Source: Stieleria neptunia (GTDB taxonomy: Bacteria > Planctomycetota > Planctomycetia > Pirellulales > Pirellulaceae). Taken from it: DNA of 64,000 nucleotides. Position numbers and translations under genes: made by a program. Below the pieces are notes generated by a model. It was not told the origin of the DNA. It did not search any database and saw only the letters and a list, made by a program, of their open reading frames with translations. The stretch spans positions 9,606,938-9,670,937 of the forward strand of contig NZ_CP037423.1 of assembly GCF_007754155.1 (NCBI RefSeq). Direction: 5' to 3'. Shown piece by piece: positions 35,359 through 44,277 of this stretch; within the stretch, counting starts at the first letter, position 1; each line of letters starts with the position of its first letter.

Positions 35359-36340
35359 CAACAGCCTCCTGCGCGACCAGGCACGCAACTTCATGTCGAC
35401 CGTCCAAGTTCATCAATGCGGGATCCCGCGATTGGCAGGCATCAATGGCCAGGGGACAGCGCGGCCGAAACGAACAACCGCCGGGCAGGTTGCCCAAATC
35501 GGGCGGTTGTCCCGGTATCGCTTCCAACGTGTCAGCCGATTGATCAAACCGTGGCAGCGAGCGCAGCAAGCCCTGCGTGTAGGGGTGTTTCGGGTCGGCG
35601 AACAAGGCATTGGCCTCAGCTTTTTCGACGACACGTCCGGCGTACATCACCAGCACCCGATGACAGATCTCTGCCACCACGCCCAGGTCATGCGTGATCA
35701 TGATGATGCTGGTGCCGCGGCGCTGTTGCAGGTCGCGGAGCAAATCTAAGATCTGCGCCTGGATCGTCACGTCCAGCGCGGTCGTCGGTTCGTCGGCGAT
35801 CAACAAGTCCGGTTCGCAGGACAGGGCCATCGCGATCATCACACGTTGCCGCATCCCGCCGCTGAATTGGTGGGGGTAATCGCGAAGCCGCTTTTCGGCG
35901 CCGCTGATCCCGACCAATTCCAACATCTCGGCCGCTTGACGATTCGCCTCCTTGCGACCGAGGCCCAGATGCAAACGCGTCATCTCGGTCAATTGCTGCC
36001 CGACGGTCATCAACGGATTGAGCGCCGTCATCGGATCTTGAAAGATCATCGCGATGCGACGACCACGGATCGACTGCATTTGTCGATCGCTCAATTTCAG
36101 CAGATCTTGTCCCTGATAGTGGACGCGTCCGCCATCGATGCGGCCCGGCGGTTTGGGGACCAACCCCATCAACGCCAGATTCGTCACGCTCTTTCCGCTG
36201 CCGCTTTCGCCGACCAGCCCGACGGTTTCGCCGGGATAGACGTCGAACGACACGCCGCGGACGGCGCGGACCTGGGATTCATCCGTCTTGAAACTGACTT
36301 GCAAGTCTTCGACTTTCAGCAGCGGCTCTGATTCAACCAT
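35351..36340 (-). CDS. oppD: Oligopeptide ABC importer ATPase (OppD/DppD type)
   Basis: 329 residues. Walker [13 protein letters not shown]-loop [14 protein letters not shown], signature [15 protein letters not shown], Walker [13 protein letters not shown], switch His in MITHDLG. The C-terminal Cys-rich oligopeptide domain ([15 protein letters not shown]) is present. Four bases separate it from the permease gene upstream. It pairs with the following OppF-type subunit. Confidence 0.95.
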   Translation of the reverse strand: MVESEPLLKVEDLQVSFKTDESQVRAVRGVSFDVYPGETVGLVGESGSGKSVTNLALMGLVPKPPGRIDGGRVHYQGQDLLKLSDRQMQSIRGRRIAMIFQDPMTALNPLMTVGQQLTEMTRLHLGLGRKEANRQAAEMLELVGISGAEKRLRDYPHQFSGGMRQRVMIAMALSCEPDLLIADEPTTALDVTIQAQILDLLRDLQQRRGTSIIMITHDLGVVAEICHRVLVMYAGRVVEKAEANALFADPKHPYTQGLLRSLPRFDQSADTLEAIPGQPPDLGNLPGGCSFRPRCPLAIDACQSRDPALMNLDGRHEVACLVAQEAVDV

Positions 36341-36344
36341 GTTG

Positions 36345-37571
36345 TCAATCTCGGTTCTTCATCCTCGGATCGAGCGCATCACGAATGCCGTCGCCGAGAA
36401 AGTTGAGTGCAAAGAGGGTTGCGGCCAAGGCTCCGCCCGGGAAGACCACGACCCACCAAAACACCTTGATGATCGACAACGCTTCCACGCCGTCGTTGAG
36501 CAGCAGTCCCCAGGACACGTCGGGCGGCGAAACGCCCAGCCCCAAGAACGACAGAAACGCTTCGAACAGCATCACGCTGGGGATCGTCAGCGTCAGGTAA
36601 ACGATCACGACGCCCAGCACGTTCGGCACCAGATGTCGAAACACGATCCGCCACGACGACGCGCCGACGGTCCGCGCCGCTTCGATAAACTGTTCGTGAC
36701 GCAGCGACATCACTTGGCCGCGGACGACACGCGACATCGTTAACCAATAAATCGCACCGATCACGATGTAGAAAATCGTGATCTGGTCGATGCCGACCGA
36801 ATCCAGTTTTTTCTTGACCGAGTCTTCACCCAGAAACGTGACCAGGAAGATGACGACGAAGATGAACGGAATCGAGTACAGCATGTCGACCAATCGCATC
36901 ATCGCCGCGTCGACGTTGCCGCCGAAGTAGCCCGCGATCGCACCATAGCTGACCCCGATGATCAGACTGACCAGCGTCGCCACGATGCCCACGATCAAGG
37001 AAACCCGTGCGCCCCAAAAGACACGCGCCAGCAGGTCCCGTCCGAGTTTGTCGGTGCCGAACAGGCTGGGGATCGCATAGTCGCCAAAAATCGCGATGCG
37101 GATCTCCGTCATCCACCAGGCCACCGGACCGAGTTCGTTCCACATCTGATTGAAGGGATGCTCCACGTCGATGCGATCGGCGATCGTCGCTTCGATCAGG
37201 TGACGTTTTTTGGGACCCGCCGAAGCAAGCTGGGCACGCAACTGTTCGATCGATTGATTGAACTCCGCCAGCTCGCCGGTCAGTGTTCCGCCGGCGAATT
37301 TTAATCCGGGACGACTGCCCATCACGACCGAACTGAAACCCGGCGGCAGGAATTTGCGGTTGTCCAAATCCTTGTCGATCGGACTTTGCAGCGGCAACAC
37401 CGGTGTCAAAAACGCCAGCACCGAGAGCGTCAGCAGGCACCAGAGCGAGATCATCGCGGTCCGGTTGCGTCGCAATCGTTTCCAGGCGTCCTGCCAAAGC
37501 GACACGCCACGGATCTCGCGCGATTCGGCGAGAATACGTTCCAAAGTTTCGCGATCCGCTTCCGATTTCAC
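36345..37571 (-). CDS. oppC: Oligopeptide ABC importer permease (OppC/DppC type)
   Basis: 408 residues from GTG 37571, overlapping the stop of the preceding permease (GTGA). After the first helix (about 38-58) there is an extra-cytoplasmic insert of roughly 100 residues, longer than in E. coli OppC ([20 protein letters not shown] inside it). Then come the usual helices and the EAA loop [20 protein letters not shown] that contacts the ATPases. [17 protein letters not shown] sequence ([17 protein letters not shown]) is a strong family marker. Confidence 0.94.
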   Translation of the reverse strand: MKSEADRETLERILAESREIRGVSLWQDAWKRLRRNRTAMISLWCLLTLSVLAFLTPVLPLQSPIDKDLDNRKFLPPGFSSVVMGSRPGLKFAGGTLTGELAEFNQSIEQLRAQLASAGPKKRHLIEATIADRIDVEHPFNQMWNELGPVAWWMTEIRIAIFGDYAIPSLFGTDKLGRDLLARVFWGARVSLIVGIVATLVSLIIGVSYGAIAGYFGGNVDAAMMRLVDMLYSIPFIFVVIFLVTFLGEDSVKKKLDSVGIDQITIFYIVIGAIYWLTMSRVVRGQVMSLRHEQFIEAARTVGASSWRIVFRHLVPNVLGVVIVYLTLTIPSVMLFEAFLSFLGLGVSPPDVSWGLLLNDGVEALSIIKVFWWVVVFPGGALAATLFALNFLGDGIRDALDPRMKNRD

Positions 37572-38497
37572 TGTAATTTGACCCTCGGATCGATGATGGC
37601 GTAGGCGAGGTCGACCAGGGTGTTCATCACAAACAGGATCACGGTGTAGGTCAGCACCATGCCCATCGCGAGCGTGTAATCACGCTGCGTGGCGGCGTTG
37701 ATAAAGTGGCTTCCCATCCCCGGCAGGGCAAAGATTTTTTCCAGCACCAGCGATCCCGTCAGCACCCGAGCGACGGCGGGGCCGAGATAGGACACGACCG
37801 GCAACAAGGCGCCCGGCAACACGTGTCGCAGGATCACGGTGCGGTGCGGCAATCCCTTGGCGATCGCCGTTCGCACATGATCCTTCGTCAGCATTTCCAA
37901 CATCCCCGTACGGCTGAGCCGGGCGATGTAGGCCGCGACCGGCAGCCCCAAACAGAACGCCGGCAACGCGATCTGCTGCAACGTTCCCCAGCCACCGGCG
38001 GGAAAAATCTGGATCATGAACACGAACAACAGAATCGCCAGACTGGCCAACACAAAATTCGGAATCGCGATCCCCAAGACCGCGGCAAACATCAACGCCA
38101 CATCCGCTTTGGTGCGACGATAGACCGCCGAGATCACGCCGGCGGTGACGCCCAGGACGATCGCAAACACGAGTGCAAAAATCGCCAGCGTTGCCGACAC
38201 CGGAAACCCTTCGGCCAGAACCTGATTGACACTGTAATCTTCCAGCCCCATGCACCAGCCCAGATCGAATCGCGTGACAATCCCGACCAGATAATCAACG
38301 TACTGCTGTAGCGGCGGTGCGTCCAAGTTGTAACGCGCCTTCAACTGGCGTTCGATCGCCGGGGGCAGACTCCGCTCGCCGCTGAACGGGTTGCCGGGCA
38401 CGCTGCGCATCAAAATGAATGAAACCGTGTAGACGGCCCACAGCGTCAGTATCATCCATGCCGCTCGCTTGAGCAGATAGCCAATCAGATTTCGCAT
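37568..38497 (-). CDS. oppB: Oligopeptide ABC importer permease (OppB/DppB type)
   Basis: 309 residues. The N-terminus YLLKRAAWMILTLWAVYTVS and the sequence GNPFSGERSLPPAIERQLKA are typical. Six membrane helices are readable, and the EAA-type loop is HVRTAIAKGLPHRTVILRHV. Its stop overlaps the next gene's GTG. It starts 9 bp after the end of the binding-protein gene. Confidence 0.95.
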   Translation of the reverse strand: MRNLIGYLLKRAAWMILTLWAVYTVSFILMRSVPGNPFSGERSLPPAIERQLKARYNLDAPPLQQYVDYLVGIVTRFDLGWCMGLEDYSVNQVLAEGFPVSATLAIFALVFAIVLGVTAGVISAVYRRTKADVALMFAAVLGIAIPNFVLASLAILLFVFMIQIFPAGGWGTLQQIALPAFCLGLPVAAYIARLSRTGMLEMLTKDHVRTAIAKGLPHRTVILRHVLPGALLPVVSYLGPAVARVLTGSLVLEKIFALPGMGSHFINAATQRDYTLAMGMVLTYTVILFVMNTLVDLAYAIIDPRVKLQ

Positions 38498-38506
38498 GCT
38501 GGGAAG

Positions 38507-40495
38507 TCAGTCCTTCGATGGCGCCGTTGAAGGGTCGTCGGATCGATAACGCAGAATCGACAGCGGATGCAAATCCTGGGCAGACGGCGCGAACCCTTCG
38601 ATGTTCGTTTTGGCCATCTCGGCAGACGTGTAAAAGAAGATCGGAATGATCGGAATCTCGGTCGCCAAAATCGTTTCCGCTTGTCGCAGCAATTCCATCC
38701 TGCGTTTCGGATCCAACTCGCTGCTGGCGGCACTGATCAAACGATCGTATTCCGGGTTGCTCCAATTGGTGTTGCTCTGCGGATTGCCGGTCACCCAAAG
38801 GTCCAAGAACGTGTTGGGATCGGGATAGTCACCGACCCAACCGTAACGAGCGATTTCGTACTTCCCTTGTTGGACCGTCTCAATGAAACTGCCCCATTCC
38901 ATGTTCTTCAGTTCCAACTTGATGTTCAAGTTGTTCTGCAGTTGTTGTTGGATCACTTCGGCGATCGGCCGATGGCGTTCGCTGGTGTTGTACATCAGCG
39001 ACATCTTGGGGAAACCGCGTCCACCGGGAAAACCGGCTTCGGCCAGCAACGCTTGAGCCTTCTCGACGTTTTCCTTTAGCCCTTCGGGGCCCTTGTAACC
39101 GGCGATCCCCGGAGGCACGACGGCGTAGGCCGGTTGCTCTCCCGCCTTGGTCACCTGCTCGACAATTTGACGCCGATCGATCGCCATGCTGAGCGCTTGC
39201 CGGACACGGACGTCATCGAGCGGCGGGACGTCGTTGTTGAGTTTGTAGAAATAGATCGACAGCTTGGGCGCACTGTGGAAATCATCGCGGTCCCTCAGTT
39301 CTTCTAACACCGAAGCGGGCAGATCATAGACCCATTGCAGTTGCCCCGTCTCGTACATGTTCATCGCCGTGTTTTGGCTTTCCAGCGACACGAAGTCGAT
39401 CGTTTCAAAGGAGACGCTGTCGGCTCGCCAATAGTACGGGTTTTTCTCCACGCGAACACGATCGCGCAGGCGACGAAACTTCAATTGGTAGGGGCCGTTG
39501 GAAACGATGTTTTCCGCCTTGGTCCACAGCGGGCTGCCATGGGTTTTCACGCACTCCCGGTTGACCGGGAACAGCGGGTAGTACGCGGCCAGATTCAAGA
39601 AATACGGCACCGAATTGTTCAGGTGAACGACGAAGGTTCGGTCGTCGATCGCTTGGGCGCCGCCGAAGTGCTTGAAGTCGACCAGCACCCCGTGCATCCG
39701 CTCGACGGATTCGTCGCCGGCGGCCACCTCCGCCGAGACGGCGAAACGCTGCAACGTCGTCTCGCCTTCACGCTCGCCAGCTGCGTCCGGATCGGTCACG
39801 TCGACTTCATAGATCCATCGGTCTTCCCAATCGAGCTGTGCCTGCTCGCGTTCTTCTTCCGTCGCGTCGGCACTCGACTCCGGACCTTCGGGTTTGACGA
39901 TCGCCCGCAGCGTTCCGTACTTCATCGTGCCGCGCGGAAAGTGCTGGATGTTGGCTTCGCTGGTCGGCGTCTCACCGGGCCGATCCCAGAGTTCGACTTC
40001 GACGCGATCACCGATGTTGACGACCGAGCTGTTGTACTCCGTCGCCAAGCGGACTTCGGTGATCAGATAAGCGTATTCGCAAGCCGTCGCCGGGTGCAGC
40101 ATCCGCTGCCACGACCAGGCGAAATCGTGGGCGGTCACCGGGCTTCCGTCGGTCCAACGGATGCCTTCGCGAAGCGTGAACGTGTAGGTCTTGCCGTCTT
40201 CGGAAACCTCATAACGCTCCGCCATCGCCGGCTGGGGCGTCAGCGGCTGCAATCCCGTTTCCGGATCGGGATCGCCCTCGGGCAACATCCTCAACAAGCC
40301 TTCAAACAGCTCGAAGATGATTCGGCTCTCCGGCTGGCCGGTCGCCCGGTGGGGGTCCAACGTACTCGGGTCGGTACCGTTTTGAAGCGAAAAGTCGGCC
40401 GGAGGAATATGGTCCATTCGCGCGGCCCAGATCACTGCGACAACAGTGAACAGGCCCGCAAAGATCACGAATCCGCGGCGAACTTCCGGGGGCAC
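38507..40495 (-). CDS. oppA: Oligopeptide ABC importer binding protein (SBP_bac_5)
   Basis: 662 residues from GTG 40495. A longer frame to GTG 40639 adds a Pro/Lys-rich stretch and begins inside a repeat, so it was rejected. The N-terminal helix GFVIFAGLFTVVAVIWAARM is a membrane anchor or uncleaved signal; no lipobox is seen. The family motif WTDGSPVTAHDFAWSWQRML is clear, and DDVRVRQALSMAIDRRQIV is the second hallmark. Between them is an acidic insert of about 100 residues (ATEEEREQAQLDWEDRW inside it) not usual in OppA, making the protein longer than the typical 530-600. First gene of the importer operon. Confidence 0.9.
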   Translation of the reverse strand: MPPEVRRGFVIFAGLFTVVAVIWAARMDHIPPADFSLQNGTDPSTLDPHRATGQPESRIIFELFEGLLRMLPEGDPDPETGLQPLTPQPAMAERYEVSEDGKTYTFTLREGIRWTDGSPVTAHDFAWSWQRMLHPATACEYAYLITEVRLATEYNSSVVNIGDRVEVELWDRPGETPTSEANIQHFPRGTMKYGTLRAIVKPEGPESSADATEEEREQAQLDWEDRWIYEVDVTDPDAAGEREGETTLQRFAVSAEVAAGDESVERMHGVLVDFKHFGGAQAIDDRTFVVHLNNSVPYFLNLAAYYPLFPVNRECVKTHGSPLWTKAENIVSNGPYQLKFRRLRDRVRVEKNPYYWRADSVSFETIDFVSLESQNTAMNMYETGQLQWVYDLPASVLEELRDRDDFHSAPKLSIYFYKLNNDVPPLDDVRVRQALSMAIDRRQIVEQVTKAGEQPAYAVVPPGIAGYKGPEGLKENVEKAQALLAEAGFPGGRGFPKMSLMYNTSERHRPIAEVIQQQLQNNLNIKLELKNMEWGSFIETVQQGKYEIARYGWVGDYPDPNTFLDLWVTGNPQSNTNWSNPEYDRLISAASSELDPKRRMELLRQAETILATEIPIIPIFFYTSAEMAKTNIEGFAPSAQDLHPLSILRYRSDDPSTAPSKD

Positions 40496-40640
40496 GAGCG
40501 TGTCTCTTGTGGATGAAGGACTGGCGAGTGGAGTGGGCTTCGGCAGTTTAGCGGGTTTAGCAAGTTTGATGCGAGGGCGAAACTCCTGGTGGTCAAGCTC
40601 GCCGCGCACGAACGGCCCTAGCGACGCGATGTGCACCACT

Positions 40641-40777
40641 GTGGGGTAAGCTTCCAGCTTGCCATCTCCAGTGGTTTACCACCGGCACGCTAGACGGGTC
40701 GTAAATCGCAAGCTGGAAGCTTACTCCACGGGTACGCCGGTGGCGTATGGGGATCGCAAGCTGGAAGCTTACGCCAC
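40641..40777. repeat. Three copies of a 22-bp GGAAGCTTA repeat
   Basis: Copies at 40641-40662 (inverse), 40708-40729 and 40756-40777 share GCAAGCTGGAAGCTTAC and a closing CCAC. They form one inverted and one direct pair. They lie between the end of selO and the oligopeptide operon, where the operon promoter should be. Related to 11859-11915 and 22431-22497. Confidence 0.85.
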
Positions 40778-40792
40778 TTTGGGGTGTGGCCA

Positions 40793-42397
40793 TCATGAGC
40801 TGCAGGACAACATCGAACACCCCGCGCGGTGCCGTGCCCACTCGGGGCGTTTTTCGGCATAGGCTTCCCGACCGGGTTGTTCATCGTAGGGGTGGCGAAG
40901 CACCTCCAGCAATTCGGCGATCCCGGAATGGTCTCCCTGCTCGCTGCGATCGATCGCCAATTGAGCCAAGTAGTTGCGGAGCACATACAGCGGGTTGATG
41001 CGGTTCATTCGCGCGCGTCGCTTTTCATCCGACACGCCGGCGCCGGCCAGTCGGGTTTGGTAGCGGCTGAACCAGTCCGCCGTCGCCGTGCGGACTTCGT
41101 CATTGATCTCTGCAGGCTTGTAATACGCATCGCGGAGCAGGTCACACACCGATTCGGCATCACTGTCGCTCGGCACATCGGCCAGCCGTCGATAGAACAG
41201 CGTCATGTCGGTCTCGGCCAATTGCAGGACGTCAAACAACCCTGAAAACAGACGCTGATCCGCTTCGCCGCGAAACTTGTCCAGGCCGAGCTTGGCGGAC
41301 ATCATCGAATTCCATCCGTCGTCAAACGTTTCGACATACAGATGCAATCCTTTTTGCAGCACGTCGACATCGTGATCGACCAGCGGCAACAACGATCCGG
41401 CGAACTGTGCCAAGTTCCACTGGGCGACCTGGGGTTGATGCCCATAACGATAACGTCGCCCCTGGGCATCGGTGGTGTTCGGCGTCCATCCCGGGTCGTA
41501 ATCTTCCAGCCACCCGTAGGGGCCGTAGTCGATCGTCAGCCCCAGAATGGACAGGTTGTCGGTGTTCATGACGCCGTGGACGAAACCGACGCGCATCCAG
41601 TGCACCATCAACTCGGCCGTCCGCTGACAGACCTCGGCAAAGAACTCGGCATAAACCTCCGGTGAGGGCTCGCCCAGGTGGGGAAAGTCGTGCCGGATCG
41701 TAAAGTCGGCCAGACGGCGCAGCGTGTCGACGTCGTCGCGGCTGGCGAAGATTTGAAAACTCCCCAGTCGAACGAACGACGGCGCGACACGGCAAACGAT
41801 CGCCCCAGGCTCCTGCTTGGGATTGCCGTCATAAAACATGTCGCGGGTCACGGCGTCGCCGGTCAGCACCAGACTGAGCGCCCGTGTCGTCGGCACGCCC
41901 AAATGGTGCATCGCTTCACTACACAGGAATTCACGAACGCTGCTGCGCAACACCGCCAGTCCGTCGGCGAATCGGGAGTAGGGGGTCGGGCCAGCGCCCT
42001 TGAGCTGCAACGTTTGATAACGCCCATCAACGTCGACGACTTCGCCAAGATTGATCGCACGTCCGTCGCCGAGTTGACCGGCCCAGTTTCCGAATTGGTG
42101 CCCGCCGTAACACATCGCAAACGGATCCATCGATGGATGAACCGCGTTGCCACCCATGACATCGGCGAATTGCTGCGACCGCAATAGCTCGGGCGTGATC
42201 CCCAACTGCTCGGCGATTTCACGTGAATGAGCGATCAGTCGTGGTGCGGAGACGGTTTTCGGAACGACACGGGAATAACACGCCCCGTGCACCTGACGGA
42301 TCTGATTGGACTCGTCCGGATCCGCCGGCAAGTGCCGGGTGAAGCGGTTATCAAAAGTCAGTGTCTCCCAGGCCTCGATCCATTTTTGTTGTGACAT
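40793..42397 (-). CDS. selO: SelO/YdiU protein adenylyltransferase (pseudokinase fold)
   Basis: 534 residues. SelO signatures: YGGHQFGNWAGQLGDGRAI (ATP-binding loop), LQLKGAGPTPYSR (catalytic Lys), VHGVMNTDNLSILGLTIDYG (metal-binding Asn and Asp), and the C-terminal CSMLSCSS, with the conserved cysteine near the end that in some eukaryotic members is selenocysteine. The enzyme transfers AMP to Ser, Thr or Tyr of target proteins and is linked to oxidative-stress responses. The length is slightly above E. coli YdiU. Transcribed in the same direction as the importer operon, with a repeat block between. Confidence 0.94.
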   Translation of the reverse strand: MSQQKWIEAWETLTFDNRFTRHLPADPDESNQIRQVHGACYSRVVPKTVSAPRLIAHSREIAEQLGITPELLRSQQFADVMGGNAVHPSMDPFAMCYGGHQFGNWAGQLGDGRAINLGEVVDVDGRYQTLQLKGAGPTPYSRFADGLAVLRSSVREFLCSEAMHHLGVPTTRALSLVLTGDAVTRDMFYDGNPKQEPGAIVCRVAPSFVRLGSFQIFASRDDVDTLRRLADFTIRHDFPHLGEPSPEVYAEFFAEVCQRTAELMVHWMRVGFVHGVMNTDNLSILGLTIDYGPYGWLEDYDPGWTPNTTDAQGRRYRYGHQPQVAQWNLAQFAGSLLPLVDHDVDVLQKGLHLYVETFDDGWNSMMSAKLGLDKFRGEADQRLFSGLFDVLQLAETDMTLFYRRLADVPSDSDAESVCDLLRDAYYKPAEINDEVRTATADWFSRYQTRLAGAGVSDEKRRARMNRINPLYVLRNYLAQLAIDRSEQGDHSGIAELLEVLRHPYDEQPGREAYAEKRPEWARHRAGCSMLSCSS

Positions 42398-42597
42398 GTC
42401 CTTATTTTAGGGACAAGCACAGGTTACGGGAGGTGAGGGCTGGGGGGCATACCAGGGGGTTCTTCGCGGATTTTAGCGGGTGCTCTCGAATACTCGGGGA
42501 AGGTTTTTTGAGGGATGACTGCGATGTCCGATGGTTCTGTTCGGTAGGATGGCGAAGCCAGGTGAAGCGGAGGCGGGCTCTGCTCTCAAGGAACTTC

Positions 42598-43789
42598 CTA
42601 CCCAGCTAGTTCATTGGGGACCACTCGCAGGTTGAGTGCAGCTGCCCGTTTCGCCAGGTTTTCCATTGCTCGCTTCTTGTATTGCTGTTCGTAATAGTCG
42701 TTGCCGACATCGACATATTCCCTCCCGTACTTCAGCATCCCATAAACTATTTTCGCGAGCTTGTGGGCCGTCGCCGTGATCGCTTTGGGTGAACCAAGAC
42801 GGGAACGGATCCTGCGAAAGAACGCTCCTAAGGCGCAGTTTGATCGTGCCAGGGACGCGGCGGCTGTTCGAAGTGCGGCGGCGGCTCGGTTCGCACTTGT
42901 ACGTGTTTTACCACTGAGCAATTTCCCACCTGTCTTCTTACTGCCCGGACATAGGCAAAGCCAAGAAGTGAAATGCTTCTCTGTTGCCCACCTACTCATG
43001 TCGGTACCGATTTCAGAAATCAGTGTGATTGCGGATTGACCGCTAATCCCATCAATGGTCGTCATGTCGACGCCCAGCACCCGGTAGAGCTGATTGCGCA
43101 TATCGAACCGGGGGCTATTGCTTCCAGCTTTAGGAGCCTTCAGCTTCGGCAGAATCTCACCGTCACTTCGGTCGGAAAATGTACCCAAATGTTCTTCAAG
43201 CTTGGAATCGACTTCCGACAGTTTGGAACCGTAAAAACGGTACAGTTCCAGAGCCTGTTTTAACGCAAATACATGTTCTTCACGCCAATTGCCTTCCAGA
43301 GCTTTCGCGATCGTCGACTCGTCATTTTTGCACCTTGGATCGCGAAGTTTTGCGAGTAGGTGAGGGTCTCGACTGCCCGCAACAATGGCATCCAAAATGG
43401 CAAGGCCAGTGGTGCCGGTGATGTCCGAAATGACGTGATGGAGCTGGACATTCATTTCCATCATCGCCTTCTGCATCCGTTGGATATGCTCGCTCGCGTT
43501 GGCGACGAGCATGGCTCGTTGCCGCATGTAAGAACGCAGAACACAAATTGCCGAACTCTTCCAACCAATCTGCGAGCGACGCCAGATCGGATGTAAAGGT
43601 GCCGAAGCAGCGAACGTGTGATGAGTCGCGATCGGAGGGCACGGCAACATAGTGCTGGGTCGAACCAATATCGATGCCGGCAGCGTTCAAGTTGATTGTG
43701 TCAAGTGATTGTGGAACGGGTGCGTTGTCAATCGGAAACCCACCACGTGATCGACGCTTAGGTTTCCCAGAGGATTTCTTCTTGGCCAT
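42598..43789 (-). pseudogene. IS110 family transposase, internal deletion and frameshift
   Basis: The 5' part (43789 to about 43553) encodes the N-terminus, KSSGKPKRRSRGG and then NAAGIDIGSTQHYVAVPSDR, the start of the RuvC-like domain, to DWLEEFG. The 3' part continues in another frame from ICVLRSYMRQRAMLVANASE through MQKAMMEMNVQLHHVISDIT to VDMTTIDGISGQSAITLISE, the transposase_20 domain. In intact IS110 elements about 75 residues lie between these points, holding further catalytic acidic residues. The junction is near 43545-43555. The enzyme is therefore almost certainly inactive. No inverted ends are expected in this family. Confidence 0.85.
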
Positions 43790-44277
43790 GGCGGAACTCC
43801 GAAAGGTGACTTCAACGGAAAAACGCGGCAGGCGCGGGAGTAGGGCTCTGTTATTCTCTCAAACGGGGTCAACGCCGTGAGGCGAGCCACCAATGTCATT
43901 TTCAAGCAAACTCCCGGGACCAGGCTGAGAAGCGGGCACGAAGCACCACGTAGAGAACGGCCTCCACGACCCGCCGCGTATCCGACATGATAATCCTCAC
44001 ACCCAGTTCCTCGGAATCATTTGGTCACTTGTGGCCTGCGGCGGCTGAGGAGCAACCCGCCAAGGAATCACCTGGTCTGCGATGCGCCGAAGGTGCTTCG
44101 TGCTCTCCGCCGGCCCCCGTGTCGGCGGCGGGTCGTTTGAACCGAGCGTTTGTCCTCGCTCTCCCCATTCGGACATCGCAGCAATGCCTCGAAAAACCTC
44201 GGTCCTGAGCGATTAGCCACTAAAATCCACGAAGAACCGAAAAAGGGTGGCCAGAAAAATGGAGCGGGACAGTCAGC
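43790..44277. other. Non-coding region upstream of the IS110 remnant
   Basis: 488 bp with no supported gene. The part next to the transposase start is probably the left end and leader of the insertion element; the rest separates it from the AsmA-like gene. The exact element boundary cannot be set by eye. Confidence 0.4.

Noticed and set aside
42361..42609. Plus-strand frame of 82 codons between selO and the IS110 remnant
   Set aside because: It overlaps the selO start in antisense and is not protein-like; the 200-bp gap shows no gene.
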